Assembly (NCBI GenBank): GCA_027605045.1
Contig: JAQFWX010000067.1
Coordinates: 62,001 to 126,000, forward strand
Direction of reading: 5' to 3'
Origin: Phallus indusiatus
Lineage: Eukaryota; Basidiomycota; Agaricomycetes; Phallales; Phallaceae
Length of the DNA: 64,000 nucleotides
Position 1 is the stretch's first letter. Every line of letters begins with the position of its first letter. The position numbers and the translations under genes are program-made. The notes beneath the pieces are model-generated. The model worked only from the letters and a program-made list of their open reading frames with translations. It was not told the origin of the DNA and did not search any database. Of this stretch, positions 1 to 12,075 are shown one piece after another.

Positions 1-71
1 GCCGTGGTGGAGAGGGTTGGTGAAAGACTGAGGGTTGATGGGGAAGGCGACGAGGTGGTGTTGAAAACCAT
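1..71 (-). CDS. 5' end of a Ser/Thr/Pro-rich protein, cut by the window edge
   Basis: A reverse-strand ATG at 71 sits in a strong start context (ACCATGG) and opens a frame of 23 complete codons that runs off the left edge. The visible residues are MVFNTTSSPSPSTLSL and more Ser, Thr and Pro. Upstream on the same strand lies a long pyrimidine-rich leader, with a TATA-like stretch near 470-480. The family cannot be recognised from so few residues. A chance open frame of this length is quite possible, so the call rests on start context and composition only. Confidence 0.35.
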   Translation of the reverse strand, partial: MVFNTTSSPSPSTLSLSPTLSTT

Positions 72-3000
72 GGTAATTTCTTGGGGTAAAGTGAAAGATG
101 AAAATAGAGTATTCGTTGGGTTTATATATCCGAGATTGGATGCGAACAAGGCGTTGCGAAGCAGTGGTAGTGGATCAGATATCTTTTCTAGGCGGGAGAA
201 ACGCGAATCAGATTGCTATCCGTCAGGTAGATTGGGACCGGTAGCTTTTACCTTTCAGTTGCTATGAACCTGTAGTTGCTACTTGGTGGCTGTTGCTGGG
301 ATGACTGTCGGTTGCTATGTTCGTTGAAGGAGTATAGAACCAATCGGGATGCGGACTCGGGGAAGAAAAGTGATGTTTGGCTGGTGAGTATTGCTAGGAA
401 CTGGAGTTGCTTGATGATACGAGACAGATACGCAGTGAAGTGAGGGAAAGAAAGAGAATGGGACAGGGTGTATATATACACATCATCATGGTAGCACGAC
501 ATGGTTGATTGAGCTTGAGCTGACATGAGATTGTACAAGTGTGACATTTGCTGCTGTCACCGGTGTCACCCCTCCGGCACAACGGCAAAGTCCGATTGGG
601 CTGTGATACAAGATACGGCCCCTCAACCCAGCTCTTGGAACCAAACCACCGTTTAAAATCGGCGAAGGAATCAACACGTAACACGCATTTTAAACGTGTC
701 GTCTCTTTTTCTCTCTCTCTTTCAATCTCTCTAAGAGTTCCCTGATCCTTTGATGGATGTGTATTTTAGATTCTAGATCCAAAGATTTATCGAATCGCAT
801 ACTCCGTTATCAATAATTATATTATTATTTTGATTTTCTTGTCCGGCTTTAGTCTCGTTCCTGCCAAACTAGCGATTGTCTTCGACTTCGAACTCGCACT
901 TGGCTCGAGTTTCCCGTGCCGGTTACGATCCATGATATCATCCACTTGGTATGCCACTTGGTATGCCACTGTATTATCGACATGGCACGTTTCCATTTGC
1001 ACATCCATTTACATTACTATCTCGCGCGCGCGCACTCGTCAACAACTCCTCTTTGCCAGCTTTTTTGCGTGCCTTGCTTTTTTTTTTTCAAAGTGCTGCG
1101 CAGTCGTCAACTGCGGATCCCCGACGGGAACTTTAACCTTCCTGGGTATAGTATCTGTCTTCTTTTTTTTTCTTTAATTTCCGGATGCTACTGGAGCTGG
1201 GCTTCAGAGCAATGTATACATACGTACGGCGGACAGCTCAACGCTCTACGTTACAGCTGGACGTGGACGTTAGACGCAACGCAAAACAGCCACTACTTGG
1301 TGTCAATATTTATCTCAAACCCCGGTCCCCAAGCTTTCCAAGTTCTCAAAATTATTATCATTCTATACATCTGTATAATTGCACTTGGCATATGTGCTTT
1401 ATTTTTAAACAATATAAACTCATTCTTTCTTGTAAATTATCTGCAACCCTCGAATTCTGGCGCCGTACGACGCGTATCACAGTAGTATGGGTACCGAACT
1501 CAGATCCTCTGCAACTACCAATTGAGTGCATCACAACACGAGGCCAGATGCGAGGCCTCCTCAACATTGACAGGCTTTCATAGGGCCAGCCTCGGTTAGT
1601 CGCATATCAAATAAACCATTAATTATCACCATCGCCATCTTTTTCCCTCTCTCTCATTATCAACGATGAACTCCTTCTCTCCTTCGATAATAAATAAGAA
1701 AATACATTCTTCATCACATCAATCCCGACTATATCACTCATAAATACATACATATTACTAGTCCGGCGAAGGGTTCTCAAAGGTGGTTTAGTAATTCACG
1801 TCGGTCACCGTTCTGTCTTCTCCCGCTGGCTTCCTCTGAAACCCGGACTCACCTAATATCCGTTCCTTCCTCCTCCCAAAAAATATTGGAATTTCTCTCC
1901 GTCCGCCCGCTTAATTCACCTCACTTGGCATTCATCTATTGTCTCATTTTGATTAGTCCCCCGATCCTTTTACGTACTTTGACCCGCCCGCCCCGTCAGT
2001 CAAATCAACCATTTACGACCCCAAATTATCAAGCCATACTACACATAATAATACGTGTGTACGATTTATAGTCCAGCTACACGCCAGTTCCGTTTATCAC
2101 GGCATCAACTCACATACCATCATCCATACATATTGTATGTACCGTCCATTGCAAAATGGCGAACCTTTTTTGCAAGCAAGTTTCCATTCCACTATTTGAG
2201 TTTTGAGTTTGAGTTTGATTCGTCGAGGAACACACTCGCCATCCTGGTAGAAAGCTTTAGCGAACATTTACTATCACCATCTTCGAGAGTAGCATTAAAT
2301 GTTCAATTTCCCTTGTCTTTCTTCTTCTTCTTGATTAGCGATGTCGAGTCTCAATAATGCCTCAGGTCCGCTACCGGACGTGATCGGGGACAAAGTCCAA
2401 CATTGATGAGTGGTGGCCATGAGTAAATAGCCACCAATTGTCAAAGACTAGTGAACTTACTTGCACGAGGCGCGGCTAGCGGCCATGGCAGAAGAAGGGT
2501 GAAAAAGGGTGAAGCAAAGTGAGTTATATGAAGTACAAATTGGTTTTAAAGTGAAGACTGAAATGTGCGTGGCTTTTGCGAGGAATTGTGATGTCGAGAC
2601 AATGTCAACTCTTAGGCCTGTGCGGCGGCAACGCGTTGAGGTTCACCGTAAACGAGGCCGACGGGCGCTTACCCTTGTCGGCGTCGGCCGTCGGGTCAAA
2701 AATTTCTGACTCAGCGCCGACGCTGAAAACCGCGTCCTCACTAAACCTGAAATAAGCGTTTTCCATACTAAATTCCAAGGTAGTCATCCAAGAGGAAATA
2801 CCAAAACCGAAGAAGAAAATCAAAGAGGTCCATTCCATCTAATCAAAAAATTCCCTAATCACTATCACTCATCCACGCAAGCGCAGTATCACAATCAAAG
2901 TTATCATTATCATTATCACATTGACACGTACCACAAATCACTGCGTTCCTGGCTCAAGCTCAAGGATCTCCTATGTCAATTAGTCTTGTTATCACATCTG

Positions 3001-3411
3001 TTCCGATATTTCTACTTGATCGGGTGACAAAGACGAAGCGGTACAGGAGAGGATGATTTTCTACAGGCTCACTTCTCGGATTGGTAACGCGTTCCGAAGC
3101 TCTCAAGGAAAAATAGTCAATGTCTCTACTCAAAAATTTTGTTTGGCTTTTGAGCTCAAGATCCGAGACTAACTCCCGAAGGCCAATAGTTTATGGTTCC
3201 GCACTTGACCTTGAAGCTTGGACCTATGACTATTGGGACAATGGAACTCGAAGCTTACTGGCGGCGCACGGACCGTGGTCCATGGCACAAACGCGATTCC
3301 GACTTAGTTTCACCAAAAACGGGATTATAACATTACCTGCACACTTCTTCTGCTCATTGCTCTATTCTCTTCGTCTTCCTTTCCTTTTCCTCGTCCTCGC
3401 ATGACGACTGT
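72..3411. other. Intergenic, no gene supported
   Basis: Open frames here are short, overlap in several frames, and lack good start contexts or recognisable domains. The stretch has pyrimidine tracts (about 700-740 and 1620-1670) and a short CG alternation near 1024-1035. I see no RNA gene or element. Confidence 0.5.
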
Positions 3412-4275
3412 GACCTTCTCGCTTGAAAAAAAAGGCCGGTACCGAGAGCAATCGGACACGAGGCCGCCCTGGCCCACTTCACCTGTGCGTGGCAGTCCAC
3501 ACACAATATACAGTTGCAGTGAAAAGCTGTTCGTAACCTTTTCTTTTTTTCCCCAGCGAGGGAAGTAAGTCTCAGGCCAGTATGATGATGATGATGAGTA
3601 ATCCATATTGTGTCTAATCTGGATGATTGGCCTGATTCTTTCGGATTATCTTCTGCTCTCACCTTCCTTTACAGTGTCATGGGATCACTGATTTGAACGT
3701 CTGAAGAACCGCATTCGGTGCTGTTGCTATACTGGTAGTGCCACATAGAAGCCCTTAAGACCTGAGCGAATTCCATTGGGCGGGCGGGCTATCCATTAAA
3801 GGGAATGATAAAGAGGTAAGTAAATATAGCTCAATGTTTCTTCTCTTTTCTGCTCTTCTTTTGTTTCCATCGCTTATAAGATTCAGACTCAGGAATTTTT
3901 CCACCGACGAAGCAGCAGCAGAGCCATAAAGCTCGGAGTCTATAAAGAGAGCGTGTGAGAAAAGCTATCAAGGAGCCTCATACATACCACGAGGTCAGAT
4001 GCGCGCACGCCATATCATTGAAAAAAAAAAAACCAAAGATTGCGAGATTATCTCATGGTATACTGGATGTGCCATTTGTGAGCGCGCATAGGCCAACACA
4101 CAGACCATGGACACGGGGCCCCGCTAGGGCACCTCACATCCCGCGATCTTTAATATTCAATTGCTGTTCCACATGTTGGCCATGGCTCTGATCTTTGTCT
4201 ATCGCTTCATGGGTTTTTTTTTCTTGCTAAGGCCTGCAGTGTAGGGTTCAAGCCCAGCGATCAACGATCGTAAGT
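3412..4275 (+). repeat. Diverged tandem duplication, copy 1
   Basis: This block matches 5183-5915 in the same order and orientation through several well-kept anchors. They include a box reading GAGAGCAATCGGACACG (3449-3465), a TTTTTCCACCGACGAAGCA box followed by a TATA-like CTATAAAG, an ACCACGAGG motif, and a GACACGGGGCCCCGCT box. Spacers differ by indels. The repeated module looks like a promoter plus leader rather than a protein gene, since neither copy keeps an open frame through the anchors. Confidence 0.6.
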
Positions 4276-5182
4276 CTCGCAATGTTATGTATGAACAGGA
4301 CTCAGCCTGAACTGATTGTTACACTAGCACGCCAATAGGTTATGTTTTGCAGCCATATGTTTATCGCTTTCCCCTTTCATTTCTCTTTTTGTGTTTCATT
4401 TTACTATTCAGGCATACACTCCCGATTGCAAACGTCTATTAATACCTTCATGAGACCACCTGGTCTGCACGTGAACGTTGAAAGTTGAAGTGATCAAAGT
4501 TCTCTGATAAAACTGATCAGCTAGTTGCTAGATTAGATTGCAATAGCTTTCTGTGGACATTCCATGAATTCGAACCATTTAACTCTGCAACGGCGAATGA
4601 CTCATCTAGGGTGGGTACCTTCAATTACGAATTGACACGTGTGCACAGTCTCTCTTGTACCATTTGCTGATAACGTTTCCTTGAAGGAGATCTCTCAAAC
4701 CTGTTGCCCAGCTGACTGCGAATCGACGTTAAACGATCAGTCTGCAGAGTATTATCACTCGTTTTTCAACCCAAGGATCATCTGATCAATTCCCATATCG
4801 ATGCAGCTATGCACAATAACAGGGCCATAATACCGGATTTGGCATAGCCACTTCAAGAGCTTGAATGTAAGAATCTGAAATTTTCTCGAGCGAATGACCA
4901 TTTCATTGACCGTCTCACGATAGAACTATTTCTACATACTTCTTTCATAAAGGCCTTGTACGAAGCATTGATAAAGGCATTATGCGAACTTCAACTTCAG
5001 ACAGCATTCGCGACGGTAGACGCGCGATTCGAACGCGGTATTGTCCCTGGCACTGGCAGATTGCAATTCTCGAGCTCTTCATTTACCGAAAAGGCTAAAG
5101 ACAATACCTAAGATCAAACCACTGCTTCTTCTCTCGTATGTTTTCCTCTTCCTGAACTTATTCCCATGATATTATGATGCTA

Positions 5183-5915
5183 TTGTTCGCTTGGAAAAAA
5201 TCCGGCACCGAAAGCAATCGGACACGTGGCTTCGAACAGGCTCGGAGCCGTATTGCACGTCTGTTTAATGACTCTGTGGTAGGTAATGCTGCTCGTAGTT
5301 CATATCATATCTAATCTGGGTGATTTATCCCCTTTAGTCAGCCACAATATCATAAATTTCGCAGAAAGACATTTCGGGTTTAGATAGCGATACTCGCTTA
5401 GACGACTCTACAGTCTTCCTACCGGGTCGTGCATTTCATTTCGGAAAAGAAACTTTATCCTGTCATACTTACCTCTTCTCTTCCCTTCTTCTGTTTCCTT
5501 GACTTCTTGCCTGGTAAGATTTGCACTCCAGGAAATTTTCCACCGACGAAGCATAATAAAATGCGAGAAGTATAAAAATTCCCAAGCCCCAGGACCCCTC
5601 AAGTTCATTTTGACCACGAGGCAAAACGTGCGTACACAAACCTAGCAAACCCGAACTTTACCACCTCATGTCCACCGTAGTCCACCACACACACGGATTA
5701 TACTAACAACAATGAACATCCTACAACATGCCCACGTTGGTTGGTGAGATGCACGTTATGTACGTTATGTACACCGTGATAAACACGGGGCCCCGCTGCG
5801 GCGTCGCGTTATCCATGACTGATCATGATGCACGAATATCTCAGTTGACCTAATATGTCTATCGCATGTTAATAGACTATATTTACCCAGGGTCAAGTCC
5901 ACGATCATTAATTGT
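5183..5915 (+). repeat. Diverged tandem duplication, copy 2
   Basis: This is the second copy of the block at 3412-4275. Anchors in order are GAAAGCAATCGGACACG, ATTTTCCACCGACGAAGCA followed by GTATAAAAA, ACCACGAGG, AACACGGGGCCCCGCT, and GGGTCAAGTCCACGATCA. It is somewhat shorter than copy 1. The offset between matching anchors is roughly 1.7 kb. A small open frame on the reverse strand (5408-5617) crosses the anchors but is not kept in copy 1, so I do not call it a gene. Confidence 0.6.
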
Positions 5916-8900
5916 TCATTAAATGCCAGACTTCGTCCCACATACCTCCTTGAAGAAAATTTAGACCACTCCTAATACCAGCTCTGACTGCGGCTATAAA
6001 TTGCTTTAATTTTGTGCGTACCTCATTTCTGACTAGAAGCGAAATTTCTAATTATATGAAAAGAACAAAGCTTTTATACCCCTGGTGTGTATTTCAGAGG
6101 TCCTTGATTAAAAAAGCTGGTGACCGCTCTTCAAATACACGAAACACTCGCCAAATATAAAGTCATGGCGAAATAGGATACGCTAGAAGACACATTGATT
6201 CTATTTCCCACGTCGGTCTTGTTTAAGTTTTTCCGCCGGTCGTCGAAAGAATCCACTGGTCAGGAGAATGAATATCTGCAGATACCGTATCTGCAACGAT
6301 TAATGATGGAGTCGGGCTTCGCAACAAGCTATTTTCCAGAATTTTTCCAATTGATTGGCTGTTCCGCCGTTTTTCATGTTTGCAGGTATTTTACTTCCGA
6401 CTCTGAATTCATTGGCGTATCTGCTTGGTACTTCTTACGTGAAAATAAAAGCGGGTGGATTGGGAGATTAGATACGTTTCTGAGAGGAGTAGTGGATAAT
6501 GCACAGCGGTGAATACAATGTTGTTTGAATCAGTTGCGATTCTATGACCTCAGACTGGTATGTATGTAATACTTATCAGGCTCGGACTCATGCCGTCTAC
6601 GGGTCGGATATGATTATCTCAGGGCTAAATTTGATTGTATAGGTACCGGTGCAGTTGTGTAAGACATAACCAGGCGAGATCCTTCAAATAGTGGATAATC
6701 GCAAGATTTAGAATACAATCAAAAAGAAATCGGAGCGGACGAGCCCAGTCAGTGTCAATGGGCAGCAGCGGTGTGTGCATCACACACGCAGCCGCTTGCC
6801 CCACCCATCCGGTGCGTTCGTCAAAATCTTACCATACATACATACGACCACCACTAACCATATCCAAAAAAAAGTCCGCCGAAGTCTCAACACCCCCACA
6901 AAGTTTTATTTATGCGAAGCGTTGGCTCAAGTTGCTCACGATAATGCGCATCCGACCTCGTGTCAACGTCGCATAATGGATTTAGGTTTCAGCGCTTGGT
7001 TTTGCGTTAGGTTTTTACGGTTGGCTTTTCACCAGGTCTAGGACCCGAAGTCCGAGTGCGCACGTGGTCGTATTCAAGTAGATGGGTTTGGAGGAGCATC
7101 AAGAAACTGTAGCGGGATGAGTCCAACAAATCCATCAGCTTCAGCTTCAACTTTGAACTTTGTTGATGGACGGGGAAAGAAAAAGACAGATTTCTGCCTT
7201 CTTTCTTATTGAATTTAATAATATCAACTCATGAACATGTGTAGTGTCTAGGACTATTGTCGCAGATCAGCCATTTGATCATCTTCAAACATCATGATCG
7301 TGGCAAAGAAGTTTTCTGCCATGATTGCTCGTACTTAGACAGCTTTATAATACCAATGGGTCTTGAAGAACATGATGATGGCACCGATACTAGGTTCTTT
7401 TTGTTCTTGGAACAGCCCCTGTCAACCCCCTACCGTCAAGAAGTCGAAGCCTGGTCGGTTGTAAGATGTCTCCGCATGGTTATCCCCATTCTTGAATATG
7501 CGAGATGGCCGAGATGATTTTGTTTTATGTTCGCAATATACCACGATAGAGCTGTCAGATTCCATGTTCTGATGAGTCGTACTTCTCAACACGATGATGT
7601 ATTCAATAGACTAAGTGCCATGCTATGCCATTGAACTGTTTCGAATCTTAGTGGTTCGAGGCGATCCGGGAAATCTCCCCACCATACCCCGCTATTCTGA
7701 CAAGTGGGAGTGGCAGCCTGTTAAAGTACCCTGTTTAGAATTCGGAGGAGCAAACGCCGGCACGAATCGTTGTCAGCGAAGCGAGTCTCGTGGGAGTTCT
7801 AAGTATATCGTTTATGGAATTCTGAAGACCACCAAGACCACTAACAAACCATTGACTGCGGCCAGAGCGCTCTCTCTATTCTGGCGCATCTCTTGCACCA
7901 AGGTGGTCCCAAGTTCATATCCGAGTCGATTCGTCACTTCACCATCTGATTTCAGCTGTGATCATGATAATCTCTCAATATGTCTGAGAGATATCATCAA
8001 AGCACTTTTGCTTGCATGGTGTTGAACTTCCCGCGGATAAATTGTATCTACAAGAATGACAGGATGTTCTAGACTGACGTATAATATCAAATCCGGTGCT
8101 CATGATATGTGCATATAGATGAGGGTCTCCGCACTTGCATACTGCCGGAGAAGTTGAAGTTCGAAGCTAGGGTTGTGGCGAAAAGTCAAAAATAAGTTTG
8201 GATTCCCTTTTTTAGAGGGACCGCTCGTACTAAAATACCTGACCTCGAATGATATACACATCCATTTGAACAGGTATTTAATTGAACACCGCAACTGTCA
8301 CAATTCAATAAACTAGATAGGTCCACGTCCTGTGCACACACGTGACATAACCTGTGTATTCTCATGGCCCTGACATAGCTATGATCCAAAATCAAATGGA
8401 GTGCCAGTCGATGCTAGCCTTTGTAGATCAGCATTAATGCGACGACCATGGGAAAAGAATTACTCGAGTTGTTATATGTAACGATCTCGACTTTCAAGGT
8501 AAGCGCGCTCGGGACCTCTTCGCAATTGGATATTGACTCAAAAATGACTCGAGTAATTGTCGTTAGCTCCTTTTCGCTAGCATCCGGTGTCTTATTGGTG
8601 TTCGCGCTGAAATCTCATGGTACACTATTACGTCTCCAAAAGATGAAGAAGCCAACATGAGTTGCATGAGTCAAGCATGCTTCTGCCGGCGGTGCTGCGC
8701 GCGCTCAGGGTCGACGTCGTAGCACCAGTAGGCAGTGCGGCGCACAGGTTGGATTTAATAATTTCAGACTAACGCAGCGCCTGTGTATCACACAAAAGGG
8801 AGATTTTCAGAGAAAAGACGAAGCTAAAAAAACGTTTATAACCTCTTCGAAGATTGCGTATTCTGAGAGACCCATCTACCGCAACACCTAATCTTCTTAG

Positions 8901-8995
8901 GACATATCAGTGTCTCACATAAAGGTCTTGCTAACTACGCAACTCCTATCCTTCTTCACGACTACTCATCTCTCAAAACAAATCCACAACTTGTA
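5916..8995. other. Intergenic, no gene supported
   Basis: The longest frames (6195-6512 and 7615-8025, forward) lack an ATG start context or any recognisable motif, and the second starts only at GTG. I see no repeat or RNA gene. A TATA-like GTTTATAAC near 8834 may serve the gene that starts at 8996. Confidence 0.45.
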
Positions 8996-9556
8996 ATGGA
9001 ATCATCCCGGTCTCGAGCTCCCTATGCACCCGCTTTGAGGACTATCGAGCTTCCTTCAGAGTACGAAAACTCGAGTCCAAGATCAGCTGGTACGAGCGCA
9101 TGGAGTACCTCGCACGGCTACATGACACCACTTTCTCCTTCGTCTTCGTCAACATCCTCTAGCAGGAAAGCCTCTAGCCCTTACTATGAACAACTCCCAA
9201 CTAAAAGGCTATCGCAAAAAGGTAAGCTTCCAACAGGGAAAAAAAACCGAAAGATGATAGTAACATACCTTGCAATAGATATGCCGTCTACTCCCTCATC
9301 ACATTCATCCGCCGCATCTCATGCTAGATCATATCATCAGCTGCCGCATAATCAAAATGATTACTACTCGTCCTCTGAGAATGGCTACTATTCACCTGAT
9401 TACCAGTCGAGGCGATACAGTCCTCAGGCGACCAGCCCCTTGAGGTCATCATACCCAGAATATCCACCCTACGCTCCATGCACCCCGTACAAGCCTTTAC
9501 CGTCGGTATCAGGACCTTATCCTACTCCTCCACATGAACACAGGCCTCTCCCATGA
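8996..9556 (+). CDS. Ser/Pro/Tyr-rich protein, 167 aa, paralogue of the gene at 14755-15379
   Basis: Two exons, 8996-9221 and 9279-9556, are joined across a 57-nt intron (GTAAGC to AATAG). Its length is a multiple of three, so the unspliced frame also stays open. The spliced product is 167 residues, low in complexity and probably disordered, rich in Ser, Pro and Tyr, with a Tyr/Ser-rich middle and a Pro-rich C-terminus. It shares with the 15379 gene the motif P-x-L-R-x-I-x-L-P near the N-terminus, a QK motif before the last intron, and an S-T-P-rich stretch ending SAASHARS or SSASHLSLRS just after it. Both coding sequences are 504 nt. I do not recognise a domain or function. A TATA-like element lies about 160 bp upstream. 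Confidence 0.75.
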   Translation: MESSRSRAPYAPALRTIELPSEYENSSPRSAGTSAWSTSHGYMTPLSPSSSSTSSSRKASSPYYEQLPTKRLSQKGKLPTGKKNRKMIVTYLAIDMPSTPSSHSSAASHARSYHQLPHNQNDYYSSSENGYYSPDYQSRRYSPQATSPLRSSYPEYPPYAPCTPYKPLPSVSGPYPTPPHEHRPLP

Positions 9557-10225
9557 CTTGACTCTGAACTGACGTCGGCTTTTTTTCGAATCTTTTGTCT
9601 TTTTATCTTCTTTAACTTCGTCTTCATCTTAATCTTAATGTTATTCTTCATCTTCATTCTCATCATCTATATTCTCATTACCTTCATCTCCATCTCCATT
9701 TTATACCCCATCCCAATCATCTAATCATCTGTACCGCTATACCCATAATGATAAAACACGCTTAAAACGTACTTAGCTACATATACCGCTTCATCTTCCG
9801 ACTCTTTTACATTATGTAACTTTGTAGCACTGGTTTGCAATCATCCGAATTTGACATGCTGAAAAACAAGCCTAAAGACTTGTTGATGGAAATTTGAGCG
9901 AATATGTAGCGAGGAACGGGGCTGCGAAAGAACAGCCATAGCCCCAGCGTGCACGTCGTGAAGCGAGCACAACTCCGATTCGAGTCCAGAAGACGTCCAG
10001 TCCTTAAGGCATGGGAAAGTAGGGACGAGTCTAGCAACAGCCAGGCACGTAATCCTGCGTAACCATGTGCATGAACAGCCACGTTATTAGGGACATAACT
10101 TTTTCTGATTTCCTTGTATTCACGACAGATACAACAATAAGTATTATAAGATACAAATAATACAAATTCATTAATCTCATAATCAAACAAGCACCGCTGA
10201 CATTAAGAGCGGTTCTTGAGACAGT
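9557..10225. other. 3' flank with low-complexity CTT/ATC tract
   Basis: The stretch at about 9590-9730 is a pyrimidine-rich, degenerate TCTTCATC-type tract that probably forms the 3' untranslated end of the gene before it. The rest has no supported feature. Confidence 0.5.
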
Positions 10226-12075
10226 TCATACATATGCCTCCAATTGATACACATCCGGGGTATTACTAGGGATGGATCGGCTCTGGCGGTGGATTTCGTG
10301 ACCCTCGGTTGACCTCAAAGTCAATGATCGAGTTTCTTCAACGTCGACAGAACCGATTTCATCATCATCTTCATCGATAATGAAATCGGCCATAATCCGA
10401 GAGTTTGCGGCTTGGAAAAACGTTGTAATTGAAAATTGCTGGTGATCATTGCTTGGTAGTGCTGCTGGTCGTGCTACAGACCAATCTAGGTTCCCATCCA
10501 TCGTTTCGTCAGTATATGATGAACGAGTGTTCTGTCTACGTAGGTCGAGCAGGAAGTCGGTCACCATGACTGATGAAAACCTGTAAGATAAGTTGTTAGA
10601 CTTGTTTTTTTTTGCTCTGACTCATTGTGAAAAACCGACAAAGTAACCAAAGTTCCAGTGATCTCTGATTGAACTGACTAGAAGCCCATGAGTTTATGTC
10701 AGTCTAGGAGAAAAACATGACAAACGCTAGTAAACTAAATGACACGACGTTTTCCAACATGTTCAGACGGTTTGAAATATAAAAATGAAGTACGCACAAT
10801 GGAGATCATTTCCTGCGCGGCTAGAGCTATGACAAACCTGAAAGTAATAAACATCTGAGAAATAATTTTATAATGAACATTTCGTACAAGTATCTAAGCA
10901 GCCCTGAAAACATTTGAGTACACAAAACACCACAAGCAAAATTTTGAGACTGAAAGCATAAACAGTACCTTGCTTTATTAGTATGCTTCCAAAACCATTT
11001 TTTATCGTAGATTTAGACTTGAATCTTTCCCAAAGTTCATAAACCGTGAAAGCAAGTATAATAGTATCATTAGCTATTCCGCATGCGAGTTCAGCAGTGA
11101 TAACTAAAATAAACATTGTCAGAAGCTCAAAAAAGGGGATGGATGTAACATTTACGCCTGAAAAGGTAAATCAGAGTGGGTTCGAGACGGTAGCGTTGAA
11201 AAACAGAGATTTTTTTAAAAAAGAACTGAAACCTACGAAGTTCCAGCAGTAGAATAATCAATCAAGCATCCAGGATCCATGCTTATGCCTGGAGAAAAAG
11301 AAAGATCAACGGGGGTGTATTTCGGACATAATGCTCATGATATACCAGTGATGTATACCGCTATATCGGCTAGAAATGTGCTTCCCAGAAGGATTATTGC
11401 CAACCATTTCGTTCTTGACAATGCATATGCGCGAAGGCACAATAAACCTATATGCACACAAGACCGCGGGTAAACATCAATTGGATTGCCACTGCCACTA
11501 CCAAACGTACCTCGTACACCGATTTGAAAAAATATTTGTAATACGTTTGCTGTGTTTGCTAGAGCATCGCATACACTGTTGAAATCTTCATTAATATTTT
11601 ACGATTACCATCTAAACTCAAGAGAAAGTACCCTTGGTTCTTTATGTATGTCGTTAATTTAGAAGACAGTTGTCGCGATGAAACTCACCTCTGCTGCTTT
11701 AGTCCATATACTAGATATGATTTCCAGCATGTAAAAAAACGGTTGGATATATCGTGCGAACACATATAAAACCACCGGAAAGCTCATCGGCCTTTGCCAG
11801 ATTAACCGCACTTCTTCATCGAACGAGATAATTATGTGATATACCACCACGGCTTGAGTAAGTGAGAACATGTTTCAAAACCACTGGATACTGTTGAGAA
11901 AACGTACTTAGACTAGCAAGGACCGTGTACAGTGAGGCGTATCTGAGGCCATAAGACTCAGTGAAGAACATTTGCATTTGGTATTATGGATATGAAAAAG
12001 AACATACGCATCATTGAGCTCTTTAATCAACTCATGTACTTCGTCGGACAGGTCAGGAGGTATTGAGTTGTTCAT
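10226..12075 (-). CDS. DUF6533-type integral membrane protein, multi-exon, possible frameshift
   Basis: The start is the ATG at 12075 (MNNSIPPDLSDEVHEL). Readable exons are 12075-12008, 11942-11908, 11852 to about 11689, about 11575-11511, 11447-11346, 11288-11237, 11157-10969, and several to the stop at 10226. Family hallmarks are a tyrosine then SFDEEVRLIWQRPMSFP at the end of the first membrane span, LLCLRAYALSRTKW before a later span, IKQGLLRYLYEM, and a C-terminal FLLDLRRQNTR followed by an acidic, Ser-rich tail. In this family these mark a seven-span protein of unknown function. Two junctions do not fit in phase: exon 3 to 4, and exon 6 to 7, where a run of six A (plus strand, 11129-11134) would fit with five. 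The gene is either decaying or carries a homopolymer error. The family call is much surer than the exon model. Confidence 0.62.

Noticed and set aside
6195..6512. 105-codon open frame
   Set aside because: It begins without an ATG and has no recognisable domain or splice partners.
7615..8025. 136-codon open frame
   Set aside because: It starts at GTG, has no motif, and its composition does not look like the neighbouring genes.
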